DNA of 64,000 bases from Ravibacter sp964559125. GTDB taxonomy: Bacteria; Bacteroidota; Bacteroidia; Cytophagales; Spirosomataceae. The stretch spans positions 124,001 to 188,000 of the forward strand of contig CAZLGW010000003.1 in NCBI GenBank assembly GCA_964559125.1. Direction: 5' to 3'. The position numbers and the translations under genes are program-made. Below, piece after piece: positions 51,639 through 58,945 of the stretch. Below the pieces are notes generated by a model that was not told the origin of the DNA, ran no database searches, and saw only the letters and a program-made list of their open reading frames with translations. Within the stretch, counting starts at the first letter, position 1, and each line of letters begins with the position of its first letter.

Positions 51639-51788
51639 AGTCTTTTATTACTGACACCTTATGCCTTTTACCCGCTCAGTATATGTCGGTCGTTTTTTTT
51701 ATGATTTTTTCCGGAATTTTATGGAAAAGCTACCAGAGATGCATCTTATAGCTGTTGTAAGTGCAATACTGGTTGAAATACCATCGGT

Positions 51789-52358
51789 TTGAGATTTTTG
51801 AAGCAGTTTTTGGACAAGCCTTCTGAAGAGGCAGCGCTGATCCGGACCTATCGCCGGTCGGGGGATCTCAATGTGCTGGGCCGGATTTATCAGCCTTATA
51901 TGGAAGAAATTTTCCTGGTCTGCTACAGGTATCTCAGAGAGGAAGAAGACGCCCGGGACGCCGTAATGGAGCTGTTTGAAAAGTTGAGCCGCGAGCTGAA
52001 GGTACACGAACCGGTTCATTTCCGGGCCTGGCTGTATTCGGTAGTCCGCAATTATTGTCTGATGAAGCTCAGGCAGAATGTGTCGACCGGGAATGCGGGG
52101 CATCCCGGTATGAAGGAATGGTATGAGGCTGAAGAAGAAACTTTTTCCGTTTCAGATGCTCAGCTTGAGCGGCTGACATACTGTATCGGGCAACTGCCTG
52201 ACCGTCAGCGACAGGCAGTAGAGCTATTTTATCTGAAAGAAATGTGTTACAGGCAGATTTCTGATATGACGGGATTTACTATGCAGAGGATAAAGAGCTA
52301 TCTGCAAAACGGCAAACGGAATCTGAAAAATTGTCTGGAGAGAAATGGGAAAGGATAG
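51789..52358 (+). CDS. ECF-type sigma factor with linked anti-sigma gene
   Basis: The 189-residue protein shows sigma region 2 (RIYQPYMEEIFLVCYRYLREEEDARDAVMELFEKL) and region 4 (LTYCIGQLPDRQRQAVELFYLKEMCYRQISDMTGFTMQRIKSYL). The only start in frame is TTG at 51789 (or TTG 51798); a stop lies five codons upstream and no ATG precedes the core. It overlaps the next gene by 14 bases, a common arrangement for a sigma factor and its antagonist. Its regulon is unknown. Confidence 0.92.
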   Translation: MRFLKQFLDKPSEEAALIRTYRRSGDLNVLGRIYQPYMEEIFLVCYRYLREEEDARDAVMELFEKLSRELKVHEPVHFRAWLYSVVRNYCLMKLRQNVSTGNAGHPGMKEWYEAEEETFSVSDAQLERLTYCIGQLPDRQRQAVELFYLKEMCYRQISDMTGFTMQRIKSYLQNGKRNLKNCLERNGKG

Positions 52359-53244
52359 TCGCAGGTACGGGTTAGCAGATTTTCGCCGGTATCATGAAAA
52401 CAAGATGATGCCGGAGGAGCAGTATAGCTTTGAAAAGAGGATGCTGGAAGATCCTTTTCTGAGAGAGGCTTTCGAGGGTTTTGAAATATTGCGTAAAGAT
52501 GGCATAGCTGCTGATTCGATTTCTGAAAAGTTAAACGGACTTCTTCCCGGTGTCGGCGTATCACGCCCGGAAGTTGTGAAAAGACCGGTTTGGAAATATA
52601 TGGCGGTGGCTGCCGTATTGCTTGTAGCAGTATTTTTTTCCTATCTCCGTTTTGGAGAAAAGAGAGATAGCGTACAGCTTAAGGAGGTTTCTGAAATAAA
52701 AAGTACCGGAACAATTGAAGAGCATAGCGGACAACTAACAGGGACTGAAGTAAAAGATACTGCTGTTGTATTGACGCCACCGGCTATGGTAGCGAAACCA
52801 AGGGGCACTCTTCCTGACACAACCGGTACATCGCCGAGCCGCCGAGCCGTTGCAAAAAAGGAGCTGGGAGGAGAAGCGGATACCTGGCAGTTGCCACGCG
52901 GGACAGCCCAATTAGCGTCCGCCGATTTTCACAAAGGAGAGGTAATCGTTGTCGATGCCCGCGATATTCCGGACCTCCCGGATTCTGCAGCTCCGGGCGA
53001 TGTCTTTGTGGTTGTGGAAGAAAAATCACCGGGAGACACTACAAAATACCGGAAGGAAAGCCAGTCGGTTACCAGGCAGATGAGTTTTGAGGAATACCTG
53101 AAACGCTCTACCCAAAATGCCCTGAAGTACGGTGAATCAGTTCAGTTTAAAATCCTTCGAAATGGCCGGCTCGAGGATTTTACGCCTGAAGAGCAGGATA
53201 GTCTCCTAAAGGAAGTGCTGAAAAGAGAACGAGTTAAAAAGTAA
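52345..53244 (+). CDS. Membrane-spanning anti-sigma-like protein
   Basis: The 299-residue protein has a cytoplasmic N-terminal part (about 1-80) with RRYHENKMMPEEQYSFEKRMLEDPFLREAFEGFE, like the helical anti-sigma N-termini of Bacteroidota. One membrane helix (about 85-103: YMAVAAVLLVAVFFSYLRF) follows. The large C-terminal part (about 105-299) would lie in the periplasm. It has a low-complexity linker and a final alpha-rich domain (MSFEEYLKRSTQNALKYG, DFTPEEQDSLLKEVLKRE). It is not FecR-like. Overlap with the sigma gene supports a sigma/anti-sigma pair; the signal it senses is unknown. Confidence 0.78.
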   Translation: MGKDSRRYGLADFRRYHENKMMPEEQYSFEKRMLEDPFLREAFEGFEILRKDGIAADSISEKLNGLLPGVGVSRPEVVKRPVWKYMAVAAVLLVAVFFSYLRFGEKRDSVQLKEVSEIKSTGTIEEHSGQLTGTEVKDTAVVLTPPAMVAKPRGTLPDTTGTSPSRRAVAKKELGGEADTWQLPRGTAQLASADFHKGEVIVVDARDIPDLPDSAAPGDVFVVVEEKSPGDTTKYRKESQSVTRQMSFEEYLKRSTQNALKYGESVQFKILRNGRLEDFTPEEQDSLLKEVLKRERVKK

Positions 53245-53264
53245 AGGACGACGGAATCCGGCTC

Positions 53265-53296
53265 TTGGAATTGAAATAAAAATAGTGCTATATTTG
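53265..53296 (+). promoter_or_regulatory. Candidate promoter of an unassigned short transcript
   Basis: TTG (53265-53267), 21 bases, then TATATTTG (53289-53296) fits the Bacteroidota promoter form. No gene follows on this strand for 1 kb, but a strong terminator stands at 53417-53473. Confidence 0.6.
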
Positions 53297-53302
53297 CATA
53301 GA

Positions 53303-53473
53303 ACTAATACTACATAATCAATAGGAATTAGCGTTCTATAGCCCGGTTCTCCCTTATCTGTACGAAAAGGTCTAGGAGCTCATAAGCGAGTCTGGTATCT
53401 TTTTCGGTATTTTCTACTCAAGAGAAACCCCGCAATTTCCTGCTTATCCGGAAATTACGGGGTTTCTCTTGAG
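53303..53473 (+). ncRNA. Candidate small noncoding RNA of about 170 nt
   Basis: The region is bracketed by a near-consensus promoter (TTG-21-TATATTTG, 53265-53296) and a strong terminator stem (53417-53473). No open frame with a plausible start is seen inside. The body (53303-53416) has short possible stems, such as CTCC/GGAG. I could not match it to 6S, SRP RNA, tmRNA or RNase P. The 5' end is placed about six bases after the -7 box and is uncertain by a few bases. What it does is unknown. Confidence 0.5.
53417..53473 (+). terminator. 24-base-pair terminator stem
   Basis: CTCAAGAGAAACCCCG plus CAATTTCC (53417-53440) pairs with 53450-53473 around a 9-base loop with a single C-A mismatch. The 3' arm ends in a T-rich stretch (GGGGTTTCTCTT), so it should act as a factor-independent terminator for the short transcript. 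It could also end transcription of the sigma/anti-sigma operon. Confidence 0.8.
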
Positions 53474-53525
53474 AGAGGGGAAGTGCCGGATCAGTTGAAA
53501 TTGTGTTCGCCACAGAACAAAAAAA

Positions 53526-53627
53526 GAGTCACAAGCTAATGTAACTCCTTGATTTTCAATGTGGGCCCACCAGGGCTCGAACCTGGGACCACCTGTCCCG
53601 ATAGCTATCGGGAGAGTCAGGTGCTCT
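53526..53627. repeat. Direct repeat, copy 1 (tRNA remnant plus trailer), 563 bases from copy 2
   Basis: These bases match 54089-54178, which cover the 3' part and trailer of the intact tRNA. By eye there are four mismatches in the first 70 bases, one substitution block of 5 for 18 bases, then 14 identical bases. The two copies flank the GIY-YIG gene in the same orientation, as attachment sites or target duplications would. Confidence 0.9.
53562..53627 (-). pseudogene. tRNA remnant with a palindrome in place of the anticodon
   Basis: On the minus strand this reads the end of a D-stem (AGAGC), the 5' anticodon stem (ACCTGACTC), an 18-base perfect palindrome TCCCGATAGCTATCGGGA (53596-53613), then CAGG and the variable loop, T-arm and 3' acceptor strand, all identical to the intact tRNA gene at 54125-54198. 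The palindrome replaces ATAAT, i.e. positions 35 to 39, including two anticodon bases. The 5' acceptor strand and most of the D-arm are missing. It cannot be a working tRNA. Its upstream end is shared with the 3' end of the GIY-YIG gene. Confidence 0.88.
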
Positions 53628-53913
53628 GACAGAACGTTGCAATTAGCCTTTTAATCATCTCCGGGTATTTCTTGAGATTTTCTAGGTATGTCCTGCTCTT
53701 CATTTTTTTGATATGTCGTTCGATGTTAACGGCCTGCGCGTAAGTGGCGCATTCAATGAGAAAATAAATTTGCCAATCGCTGGTATAGGCAGTTGCCTTT
53801 GAACCGTAAGCTTTTTCGTTATGCTTCAGTAAGCGTGCAGAAGCATCCTCGTGTGTTGCGCCGATATAGTACCGGTCGTGTGATAGGGAATATAGAATGT
53901 AACAGGCTGGCAT
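53617..53913 (-). CDS. Small GIY-YIG endonuclease
   Basis: The 98-residue protein is a single GIY-YIG (URI-like) nuclease domain. The two signature strands are CYILYS and RYYIGAT, then ARLLKHNEKAYGSKAT with the conserved Arg, and the catalytic Glu in NIERHIKKMKSRTYLENLKKYP. The protein ends FCQST; the last Ser and Thr codons and the TGA stop lie in the tRNA remnant (53617-53627). It stands between an intact tRNA gene and a broken copy of it. Relatives of this size are common in Bacteroidota and are usually annotated only as UvrC-like. A role in moving itself into tRNA loci is inferred from the surrounding repeats. Confidence 0.85.
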   Translation of the reverse strand: MPACYILYSLSHDRYYIGATHEDASARLLKHNEKAYGSKATAYTSDWQIYFLIECATYAQAVNIERHIKKMKSRTYLENLKKYPEMIKRLIATFCQST

Positions 53914-54088
53914 AATTGTAATATGGTAAAGTATAGAAAAAATCGCCCAGATCCCCCCGGTTTTACTATGAGAAGTGGTTTGTTAATAACATCCTCGTTT
54001 AAGGTGTAGCAGTAGTAAAAAAAGTATAACACCTGTTGTAAAACTACAAGCTGTGTATCAAATTGTGTCCACCAAAAAAACAAACAAG

Positions 54089-54178
54089 GAGCCACAAATT
54101 AATGTAACTCCTTGATTTTCACTGTGGGCCCACCAGGGCTCGAACCTGGGACCACCTGATTATGAGTCAGGTGCTCTA
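54089..54178. repeat. Direct repeat, copy 2 (within and downstream of the intact tRNA)
   Basis: This is the partner of 53526-53627. It runs from about 36 bases downstream of the tRNA 3' end (minus strand) through the T-arm, variable loop and anticodon arm into the D-stem. Confidence 0.9.
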
Positions 54179-54198
54179 ACCGACTGAGCTATAGGCCC
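54125..54198 (-). tRNA. tRNA with CAT anticodon (Met or Ile2)
   Basis: The 74-nt cloverleaf is complete: acceptor GGGCCTA/TGGGCCC, D-arm (TAGCTCAGTCGGTTAGAGC), anticodon arm CCTGA-CTCATAA-TCAGG, and T-arm with GGTTCGAGCCC. The discriminator is A and CCA is not encoded, as is usual in this phylum. The anticodon CAT may be elongator methionine or lysidine-modified isoleucine. The acceptor start GGGCCTATAGCTCAG resembles the isoleucine tRNA of Bacteroidota, but the identity is not decided. It is followed by the GIY-YIG element. Confidence 0.93.
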
Positions 54199-54212
54199 TC
54201 AATTACGGAGTG

Positions 54213-54243
54213 CAAAAATAGCTATTGATTTCTTTTCTGCAAA
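54213..54243 (-). promoter_or_regulatory. Consensus promoter of the CAT tRNA gene
   Basis: On the minus strand TTTG (54243-54240), 19 bases, then TATTTTTG (54220-54213) matches the consensus exactly. Transcription would start about nine bases before the tRNA 5' end. Confidence 0.75.
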
Positions 54244-54260
54244 TATGTGCAAAGGAATAG

Positions 54261-54289
54261 TTCGGGTTTTCTTTCGATTGCTATTTTTG
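54261..54289 (+). promoter_or_regulatory. Candidate promoter of the HD-lpx cluster
   Basis: TATTTTTG (54282-54289) is an exact -7 box; TTCG 17 bases before it is a weak -33 element. The TTG start of the HD gene lies 16 bases after the box. Confidence 0.45.
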
Positions 54290-54305
54290 TAAAAAATCTA
54301 TACGA

Positions 54306-55544
54306 TTGAATAAGAGAAAGATAATTAATGACCCGGTCTATGGGTTTATCGGTGTTCCGTCGGCGTTTTTGTTTGACCTGATCGAACATCCCTGGTTTCA
54401 ACGTTTGAGAAGAATCCGCCAGCTGGGATTGACAGAGCTTGTTTATCCGGGGGCGTTGCATACGCGATTTCATCATGCTATAGGGGCTATGTATCTCATG
54501 GACCAGGCACTGCAGACGCTCAGGAGCAAAGGGCATGAGATAAGTGATGAAGAAGCGACGTCCGTTCAGGCGGCCATCCTGTTGCATGACCTGGGACACG
54601 GACCGTTTTCCCACGTATTGGAAAATACCCTGCTACCGAATGTGCCGCACGAGCACATTTCCCTGCTTTTGATGAAGGAGCTTAACGCAGAGTTTTCAGG
54701 CCGGTTGTCGATGGCCATCGAAATGTTTGAAGGGACTTACAAGCGGGGCTTTTTCCACCAACTGATTTCCAGCCAGCTCGATATGGACCGCCTGGACTAT
54801 CTTAACCGGGACTGTTACTATACCGGGGTGATTGAAGGTTCGATAGGCACTGACCGTATTATCAAAATGCTCGATATAGCCGATGACCAACTGGTTGTTG
54901 AAGAAAAAGGTTTGCTTAGTATAGAACATTTCCTGAATGCCCGGAGGACGATGTACTGGCAGGTTTACCTCCATAAAACCTCTCTTTGTGCAGAAATGAT
55001 GCTAACCCAGGTTCTCAGGAGAGCAAGAGAGCTGGCTCAGAAAGGAACGGATATTTTTGCTACCCCGGTGCTGAGGGCCTTTCTTTTATCCGGTAAAAAA
55101 AATCCTCTTTCCCTGCTTACGCCTGGATTTTCCTCTCTCTTTACCAACCTTGACGACAATGATCTCTGGGCTTCCATCAAAGTGTGGATGTCTCACGAAG
55201 ATTCCGTGCTGTCGACGCTCTGTTCCATGCTCATGAACCGGAAGCTGTTCAAGCTGCAGTACGTCCAACCCGGGCAAAGCAGTGAAATCCTGCGGTCATT
55301 GCGGCAAAGCCTGGCTGAAAAAAATATACCCGAAGAGTTCCTGAGCTATTTTGCCGTAGAGGGTACCATTTCGAATGCCGCCTACCTGACAGAAAGCGAG
55401 CAGATCAAAGTAAAGATGAAAAGCGGGAAAATTATCGATATATCGGAGGCTTCGGAGCTGCCCGCTATCCGTGCGCTCAGTAAGATTGTCAGCAAACACT
55501 TCGTTTGTTGGGCTAAAAACGTATCTTTGGGGCCGCAATCCTGA
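54306..55544 (+). CDS. HD-domain phosphohydrolase (SAMHD1/dGTPase-like)
   Basis: The 412-residue protein starts with TTG and reads NKRKIINDPVYGFIGVPS. The HD motif parts are visible: HTRFHHAIGAMYLM (first His), LLHDLGHGPFSHVLE (the H-D pair, plus the next His), and DMDRLDYLNRDCYYTGV (the late Asp). This pattern is found in dNTP triphosphohydrolases and related phosphohydrolases. The real substrate is unknown. In many Bacteroidota this gene stands just before lpxD, as here (77 bases). All metal-binding residues appear present. Confidence 0.92.
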   Translation: MNKRKIINDPVYGFIGVPSAFLFDLIEHPWFQRLRRIRQLGLTELVYPGALHTRFHHAIGAMYLMDQALQTLRSKGHEISDEEATSVQAAILLHDLGHGPFSHVLENTLLPNVPHEHISLLLMKELNAEFSGRLSMAIEMFEGTYKRGFFHQLISSQLDMDRLDYLNRDCYYTGVIEGSIGTDRIIKMLDIADDQLVVEEKGLLSIEHFLNARRTMYWQVYLHKTSLCAEMMLTQVLRRARELAQKGTDIFATPVLRAFLLSGKKNPLSLLTPGFSSLFTNLDDNDLWASIKVWMSHEDSVLSTLCSMLMNRKLFKLQYVQPGQSSEILRSLRQSLAEKNIPEEFLSYFAVEGTISNAAYLTESEQIKVKMKSGKIIDISEASELPAIRALSKIVSKHFVCWAKNVSLGPQS

Positions 55545-55621
55545 AAAAAGGAAAGACGGTTTGAACGGCGGGGCGGTATTTGAATAACGAACAGCATTTA
55601 TTACAACTCCCAGAAGCCTTT

Positions 55622-56662
55622 ATGGAGTTCACTATAAGTCAGATAGCACAATTAATAAGCGGGAAGGTAGAGGGAGACGGGTCAGGAATTATCCGTTCAG
55701 CAGCAAAAATCGAGGAAGGTGCGGATGGCGATATTTCATTTCTGGCCAACCCCCGGTATGAGCCTTATCTTTATACAACCCGGGCGTCTGCAGTGATTGT
55801 GGATCTGGACTTTGAACCGTCCCAGCCTTTTTCAGCTGCACTCATCCGTGTCGAAAACCCCTACCTGGCATTTACCATGCTATTGGAAGAATACCAGAAA
55901 ATGCTGGCCGGCCGGCCGACAGGCAGGGAACAACCGCATTATATAGGAGAGAATGTCACCATCGGGGCAGGCGAATATATCGGTGCTTTTGCTTATATAG
56001 GACGTAACTGCCGCATAGGGGAGAATCTACAGCTTTTTTCGGGAGCCTATATCGGCGATGACGTAGTGATAGGCGATAATGCTGTGATCCATCCCGGGGT
56101 TAAAATTTACGACAAAACAATCATTGGGAACAATTGTTCTATATTTGCCAATGCGGTGATCGGTGGAGACGGGTTCGGGTTTGCGCCTCAGCCCGACGGG
56201 TCTTACCGGAGGATTCCGCAATTGGGAAATGTAGTAATCGAAGACGACGTTAGCATAGGTTCGAATACGACTATCGACCGTGCGACCATGGGGTCGACGA
56301 TTATCCGCAGGGGAGTGAAGCTTGATAACCTGATACAGATCGCCCATAATGTGGAAATCGGTGAAAATACTGTGATTGCTGCTCAAACCGGTATATCGGG
56401 CTCAACGAAGGTAGGAGCCCGGTGCGTATTGGCTGGTCAGGTAGGCCTGGTAGGTCATATCACGCTGGCCGACGGTACCAAAGTCGGCGCACAATCCGGG
56501 ATCTCAAAATCTGTGAAAGAGGAGGGACAATCGCTGGCAGGCTCGCCGGCTACGGAACTGAAGAGTCATTTACGGGCGCTGTCCTTTTTGAGAAGACTAC
56601 CCGATCTGGAGAAACGCCTGGAGCGCGTTGAATCGGCTACCCGGCCTCAGCAACCGGAATAA
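55622..56662 (+). CDS. lpxD: UDP-3-O-acylglucosamine N-acyltransferase
   Basis: LpxD adds the second acyl chain in lipid A synthesis. The 346-residue protein begins MEFTISQIAQLISGKVEGDG and has a long run of left-handed beta-helix hexapeptides (IGENVTIGAGEYIGAFAYIGRN, IGDDVVIGDNAVIHPGVKI). The catalytic histidine lies in DNLIQIAHNVEIGENTVIAAQTGISGS. Starting at ATG 55622 gives the family N-terminus; 14 codons further upstream are not needed. It is 61 bases before lpxC-fabZ. Confidence 0.96.
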   Translation: MEFTISQIAQLISGKVEGDGSGIIRSAAKIEEGADGDISFLANPRYEPYLYTTRASAVIVDLDFEPSQPFSAALIRVENPYLAFTMLLEEYQKMLAGRPTGREQPHYIGENVTIGAGEYIGAFAYIGRNCRIGENLQLFSGAYIGDDVVIGDNAVIHPGVKIYDKTIIGNNCSIFANAVIGGDGFGFAPQPDGSYRRIPQLGNVVIEDDVSIGSNTTIDRATMGSTIIRRGVKLDNLIQIAHNVEIGENTVIAAQTGISGSTKVGARCVLAGQVGLVGHITLADGTKVGAQSGISKSVKEEGQSLAGSPATELKSHLRALSFLRRLPDLEKRLERVESATRPQQPE

Positions 56663-56723
56663 TATAATGCTTTATCCCCGGAGGAAGATTTGTTCCAATA
56701 CTTCCCCTGGCTAAATAAAACCA

Positions 56724-58115
56724 ATGAACGAGAAACAACAGACCATTAAATCACCGGTATCTGTTTCAGGTGTAGGCCTTCATACGGGTGTGCATGTGAA
56801 CATGACTTTTGTGCCTGCGCCGGCTAATCATGGCTACAAGTTCCAACGGATCGATTTGCCTGAACAACCGATAGTAGCCGCCGATGTTGATAACGTCGTG
56901 GATCTTTCGAGAGGTACCACCATAGAAGAAAATGGCGCGAGGGTTCATACTGTGGAGCATACGCTTGCCGCACTGGTCGGCCTGCAAATCGATAACGTAC
57001 TGATCCAGCTCGACGGTCCGGAGCCACCGATCATGGATGGAAGCTCTATTAAATTTGTAGAGGCGCTGCAAAGTGCAGGCCTGGTAGAGCAGAATGCTTA
57101 CCGGGAATATTTTGAGATTCCTGAGCATGTCCATTACAAAAATCCCGAGAAGGATATTGAAATAGCGGCCCTGCCTTTGCCCGATTACAGGCTTACGGTA
57201 ATGGTCGACTACAATTCTTCCGTGATCAATAGCCAGCACGCTTTTCTGAATGATATTTCGCAGTTTTCGGAGCAGATCGCCAGTTGCAGAACCTTTGTTT
57301 TTCTTCATGAACTGGAAACTCTCTACAAGCAGAACCTGATAAAAGGCGGCGATTTGGCCAATGCGATCGTTATCGCAGACAGGGCGGTGGAAGAAAAGGA
57401 ACTTACACACCTGGCCGATCTTCTGAATAAGCCGAAAATAAGCCTCGATAAGGCAAAAGGGATATTGAACAATATCGAGCTGCACTATCCGAATGAAATG
57501 GCCCGCCATAAGCTGCTGGATCTGATCGGCGACCTTGCTCTCGTAGGAAGGCCGATAAAAGCACAGATACTTGCCGCCAGGCCCGGTCATGCGGCCAATA
57601 TTGCGTTTGCTAAAAAGATCAAGAAGCTGATCAAACAGAAGAAGGGAGACGTACCTTCTTATAATCCCAGCAAGCCGCCGATCTTTGATGTCAACCAGAT
57701 CGCGCAGTTGCTTCCGCATGGCTATCCTTTCCGGATGATAGACAAGATCATCGCGCTTGATGAAAATTCGGTAGTAGGGATCAAGAATGTGACTATAAAC
57801 GAGGAGTTTTTTGTGGGGCATTTTGACGGGAACCCGGTAATGCCGGGTGTATTGCAACTGGAAGCTATGGCTCAGACCGGCGGTATCCTGGTGCTCAGCT
57901 CCGTACCTGATCCTGAAAACTACTGGCCGTACCTGATCGGGATAGAAAATTGCCGTTTCCGCAAAAATGTATTTCCCGGTGATACCGTGATCTTCAAGTG
58001 CGTTTTCATTTCTCCGATGAAGCGAGGGATCGTGAAAATGACAGGAAGGGGTTATGTTAACGACCAGTTGGTATGTGAAGCGGATATGATAGCCAGCTTA
58101 GTAAGAAAAAAATGA
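56724..58115 (+). CDS. lpxC/fabZ: Bifunctional UDP-3-O-acyl-N-acetylglucosamine deacetylase / 3-hydroxyacyl-ACP dehydratase
   Basis: The 463-residue protein fuses two enzymes, as is usual in Bacteroidota. Residues 1-310 are LpxC, the zinc deacetylase that commits to lipid A: VSGVGLHTGVHVNMTF, the zinc ligand in ARVHTVEHTLAAL, and HYPNEMARHKLLDLIGDLAL. Residues 315-463 are FabZ: INEEFFVGHFDGNPVMPGVLQLEAMAQTGG, with the catalytic His and the Glu. The stop overlaps the lpxA start by four bases (ATGA), so translation is coupled. Confidence 0.97.
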   Translation: MNEKQQTIKSPVSVSGVGLHTGVHVNMTFVPAPANHGYKFQRIDLPEQPIVAADVDNVVDLSRGTTIEENGARVHTVEHTLAALVGLQIDNVLIQLDGPEPPIMDGSSIKFVEALQSAGLVEQNAYREYFEIPEHVHYKNPEKDIEIAALPLPDYRLTVMVDYNSSVINSQHAFLNDISQFSEQIASCRTFVFLHELETLYKQNLIKGGDLANAIVIADRAVEEKELTHLADLLNKPKISLDKAKGILNNIELHYPNEMARHKLLDLIGDLALVGRPIKAQILAARPGHAANIAFAKKIKKLIKQKKGDVPSYNPSKPPIFDVNQIAQLLPHGYPFRMIDKIIALDENSVVGIKNVTINEEFFVGHFDGNPVMPGVLQLEAMAQTGGILVLSSVPDPENYWPYLIGIENCRFRKNVFPGDTVIFKCVFISPMKRGIVKMTGRGYVNDQLVCEADMIASLVRKK

Positions 58116-58921
58116 TACAACCACTTGCCTATATTCATCCTGAGGCCAAAATAGCCCATAACGTAGTCATTGAACCTTTCGCGATGATCCATAAGGACGT
58201 GGAGATTGCCGAGGGGACATGGGTCGGCTCGCACGCCGTGATCAATGAAGGGGCCAGGATCGGTAAAAATTGCAGGATTTACTCCGGCGCTGTGGTGTCG
58301 TCGATTCCGCAGGATCTGAAATACAAAGGTGAATATACGCTCACCTATATCGGGGATAATACGACTATCAGGGAATACGCCACTATCAGCAGGGGAACGG
58401 AAGAGCATTGGAAAACGGAAGTCGGCAATAATTGTCTGATTATGGCCTATGCCCATATCGCCCACGACTGTCGTGTAGGCGACAATTGCATTATAGGTAA
58501 CAATGTACAGATGGCCGGGCATGTCCATGTAGGAGACTGGTCTATTATCAGTGCGCTCAGCGCAGTCCATCAATTTGCGCGCATAGGGATCCATTCCTTT
58601 ATTTCGGGCGCTTCGCTTGTCAGGAAAGACGTACCGCCGTTTACCAAAGCGGCCCGCGAACCGATCTCCTACGCCGGGATAAATTCTGTAGGGCTTAGAA
58701 GACGCGGGTATACGAATGAGCAGATCGCCGATATACAGAATGTATACAGGTATGTGTTTGTGAAGGGACTTAATAATGCGGATGCGCTGAGCCAGATCGA
58801 GATCGAGCTCCCGGCTTCAAAAGAAAGAGACGAGATCGTTAATTTCATCAGGACATCGGAGAGGGGGATCATTAAGAGCCCGCTGCAGACGCAGGGGCAC
58901 GAGGCTTCGGAGGCGGATTGA
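58112..58921 (+). CDS. lpxA: Acyl-ACP--UDP-N-acetylglucosamine O-acyltransferase
   Basis: LpxA does the first acylation of UDP-GlcNAc in lipid A synthesis. The 269-residue protein starts QPLAYIHPEAKIAHNVVIEPFAMIHKD and continues as a left-handed beta-helix. The catalytic His is in SALSAVHQFARIGIHSFISGAS. A C-terminal helical part (RRRGYTNEQIADIQNVYRYVF) completes it. It overlaps lpxC-fabZ by four bases. Confidence 0.97.
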   Translation: MIQPLAYIHPEAKIAHNVVIEPFAMIHKDVEIAEGTWVGSHAVINEGARIGKNCRIYSGAVVSSIPQDLKYKGEYTLTYIGDNTTIREYATISRGTEEHWKTEVGNNCLIMAYAHIAHDCRVGDNCIIGNNVQMAGHVHVGDWSIISALSAVHQFARIGIHSFISGASLVRKDVPPFTKAAREPISYAGINSVGLRRRGYTNEQIADIQNVYRYVFVKGLNNADALSQIEIELPASKERDEIVNFIRTSERGIIKSPLQTQGHEASEAD

Positions 58922-58945
58922 CGATCCGTATCCATTACTGAACAG

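Noticed and set aside
53562..53627. A second working tRNA or a tRNA with an intron
   Set aside because: The 5' acceptor strand and most of the D-arm are absent, and the 18-base insert is a palindrome that replaces anticodon bases, far too short for a known self-splicing intron.
53826..54095. 89-codon open frame overlapping the GIY-YIG start and the tRNA trailer
   Set aside because: It overlaps the nuclease frame and the repeat; its composition is not protein-like.
56766..57857. 363-codon open frame antisense to lpxC-fabZ
   Set aside because: It lies wholly within a clear gene on the other strand, has no family features and an unlikely composition (many Arg, His and Tyr).
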